6,494 bases of DNA, taken from assembly GCA_015484985.1 (NCBI GenBank), contig WFUL01000058.1, positions 1 through 6,494 of the forward strand, written 5' to 3'. Shown here piece after piece: positions 6,179 through 6,494 of the stretch. Made by a program: the position numbers and the translations under genes. The stretch comes from Anaerolineales bacterium (GTDB lineage: Bacteria > Chloroflexota > Anaerolineae > Anaerolineales > DRMV01). The notes beneath the pieces were generated by a model, which was given only the letters and a program-made list of their open reading frames with translations, was not told the DNA's origin and did no database searches. Each line of letters begins with the position of its first letter. The first letter of the stretch is position 1.

Positions 6179-6494
6179 TGCAAAGCCTGTTCGATTTCAT
6201 TCGGCGGTATGAAGCGGGTCTGTACTTGCTTCTGGCCTTCCCCCTGTTGCTCTTCCTGCTGCGAGCCTGGCAACACTGGCAGGAGGCTCAGGGGGCTCTT
6301 TTTGGGTTGGAATGGGAACAGGCCCGGCGCCGTTTTCTGCAGAACCTCACGGGCGTTTTCCTTACCCTCGGCCTGATGGTCGCCATCTTCGTGGTGGCCA
6401 CCCTGACCCGTCCAGAGTACAGTCGTCTGGTCATCCCCACGGTCACGGCCACCCTTTCCCTGTCCGGAGGCGTGCCCACCGGCACCCCAGAGAC
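6178..6494 (+). CDS. Membrane protein with two transmembrane helices, 3' end missing
   Basis: The ATG at 6178-6180 shares its A with the phosphorylase stop codon (TGATG), and the frame stays open to the right edge (105 complete codons). A purine-rich GAGGGAG at 6155-6161 is 16 nt away, too far for normal initiation, so translation is probably coupled to the upstream gene. The protein starts MQSLFDFIRRYEAG. It has a hydrophobic helix at about 13-31, an amphipathic, Arg/Glu-rich stretch at 35-56 and a second helix at 57-77 (GVFLTLGLMVAIFVVATL). After this, PTVTATLSLSGGVPTGTPE (87-105) is Thr/Pro/Gly-rich and looks like a linker to a domain beyond the window. With two helices and an internal positive loop (RRR at 50-52), the N-terminus and tail are likely on the outside. 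I do not recognise the family; an exported SH3-like or similar domain after the linker is only a guess. Confidence 0.75.
   Translation, partial: MQSLFDFIRRYEAGLYLLLAFPLLLFLLRAWQHWQEAQGALFGLEWEQARRRFLQNLTGVFLTLGLMVAIFVVATLTRPEYSRLVIPTVTATLSLSGGVPTGTPE

Overview
The window is ordinary GC-rich bacterial chromosome, densely packed with housekeeping and envelope genes. The style of the PheT protein, a secreted lysozyme-like protein with many cysteines, and a membrane protein running into a Thr/Pro-rich tail suggest a Chloroflexota (Anaerolineae-like) bacterium, possibly thermophilic. That assignment is inferred from family resemblance only. I see no phage, transposase, CRISPR array, rRNA or tRNA.

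Layout, left to right. (1) Positions 1-1362 (+) hold the 3' part of a gene that enters from the left edge: a cysteine-rich, probably exported protein with a lysozyme/SLT-like C-terminal domain. (2) An 84-bp gap carries an extended -10 promoter, followed by pheT (1447-3966, +), the beta subunit of phenylalanyl-tRNA synthetase. Its usual partner pheS is not directly upstream. (3) Thirteen bases after pheT is a perfect 23-bp inverted repeat (3979-4027), the likely transcription barrier between pheT and a convergent gene, followed by about 220 bp of non-coding sequence. (4) A DMT/EamA-family transporter lies on the minus strand (4247-5164). (5) A 147-bp divergent intergenic region has overlapping promoter-like elements for both directions. 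(6) A trimeric-type purine nucleoside phosphorylase lies on the plus strand (5312-6178). (7) Overlapping its stop codon (TGATG), a two-helix membrane protein begins at 6178 and runs off the right edge.

The genes do not form one obvious pathway: tRNA charging (pheT), purine salvage (PNP), export/import of an unknown small molecule (EamA) and envelope functions (both edge genes). The only links visible in the sequence are the shared divergent promoter region of the transporter and PNP, and the likely translational coupling of PNP to the membrane protein after it. No clearly new system is visible. The items most worth checking are the nested palindrome behind pheT, the divergent promoter region, and repeated TTGAGG motifs near promoters.
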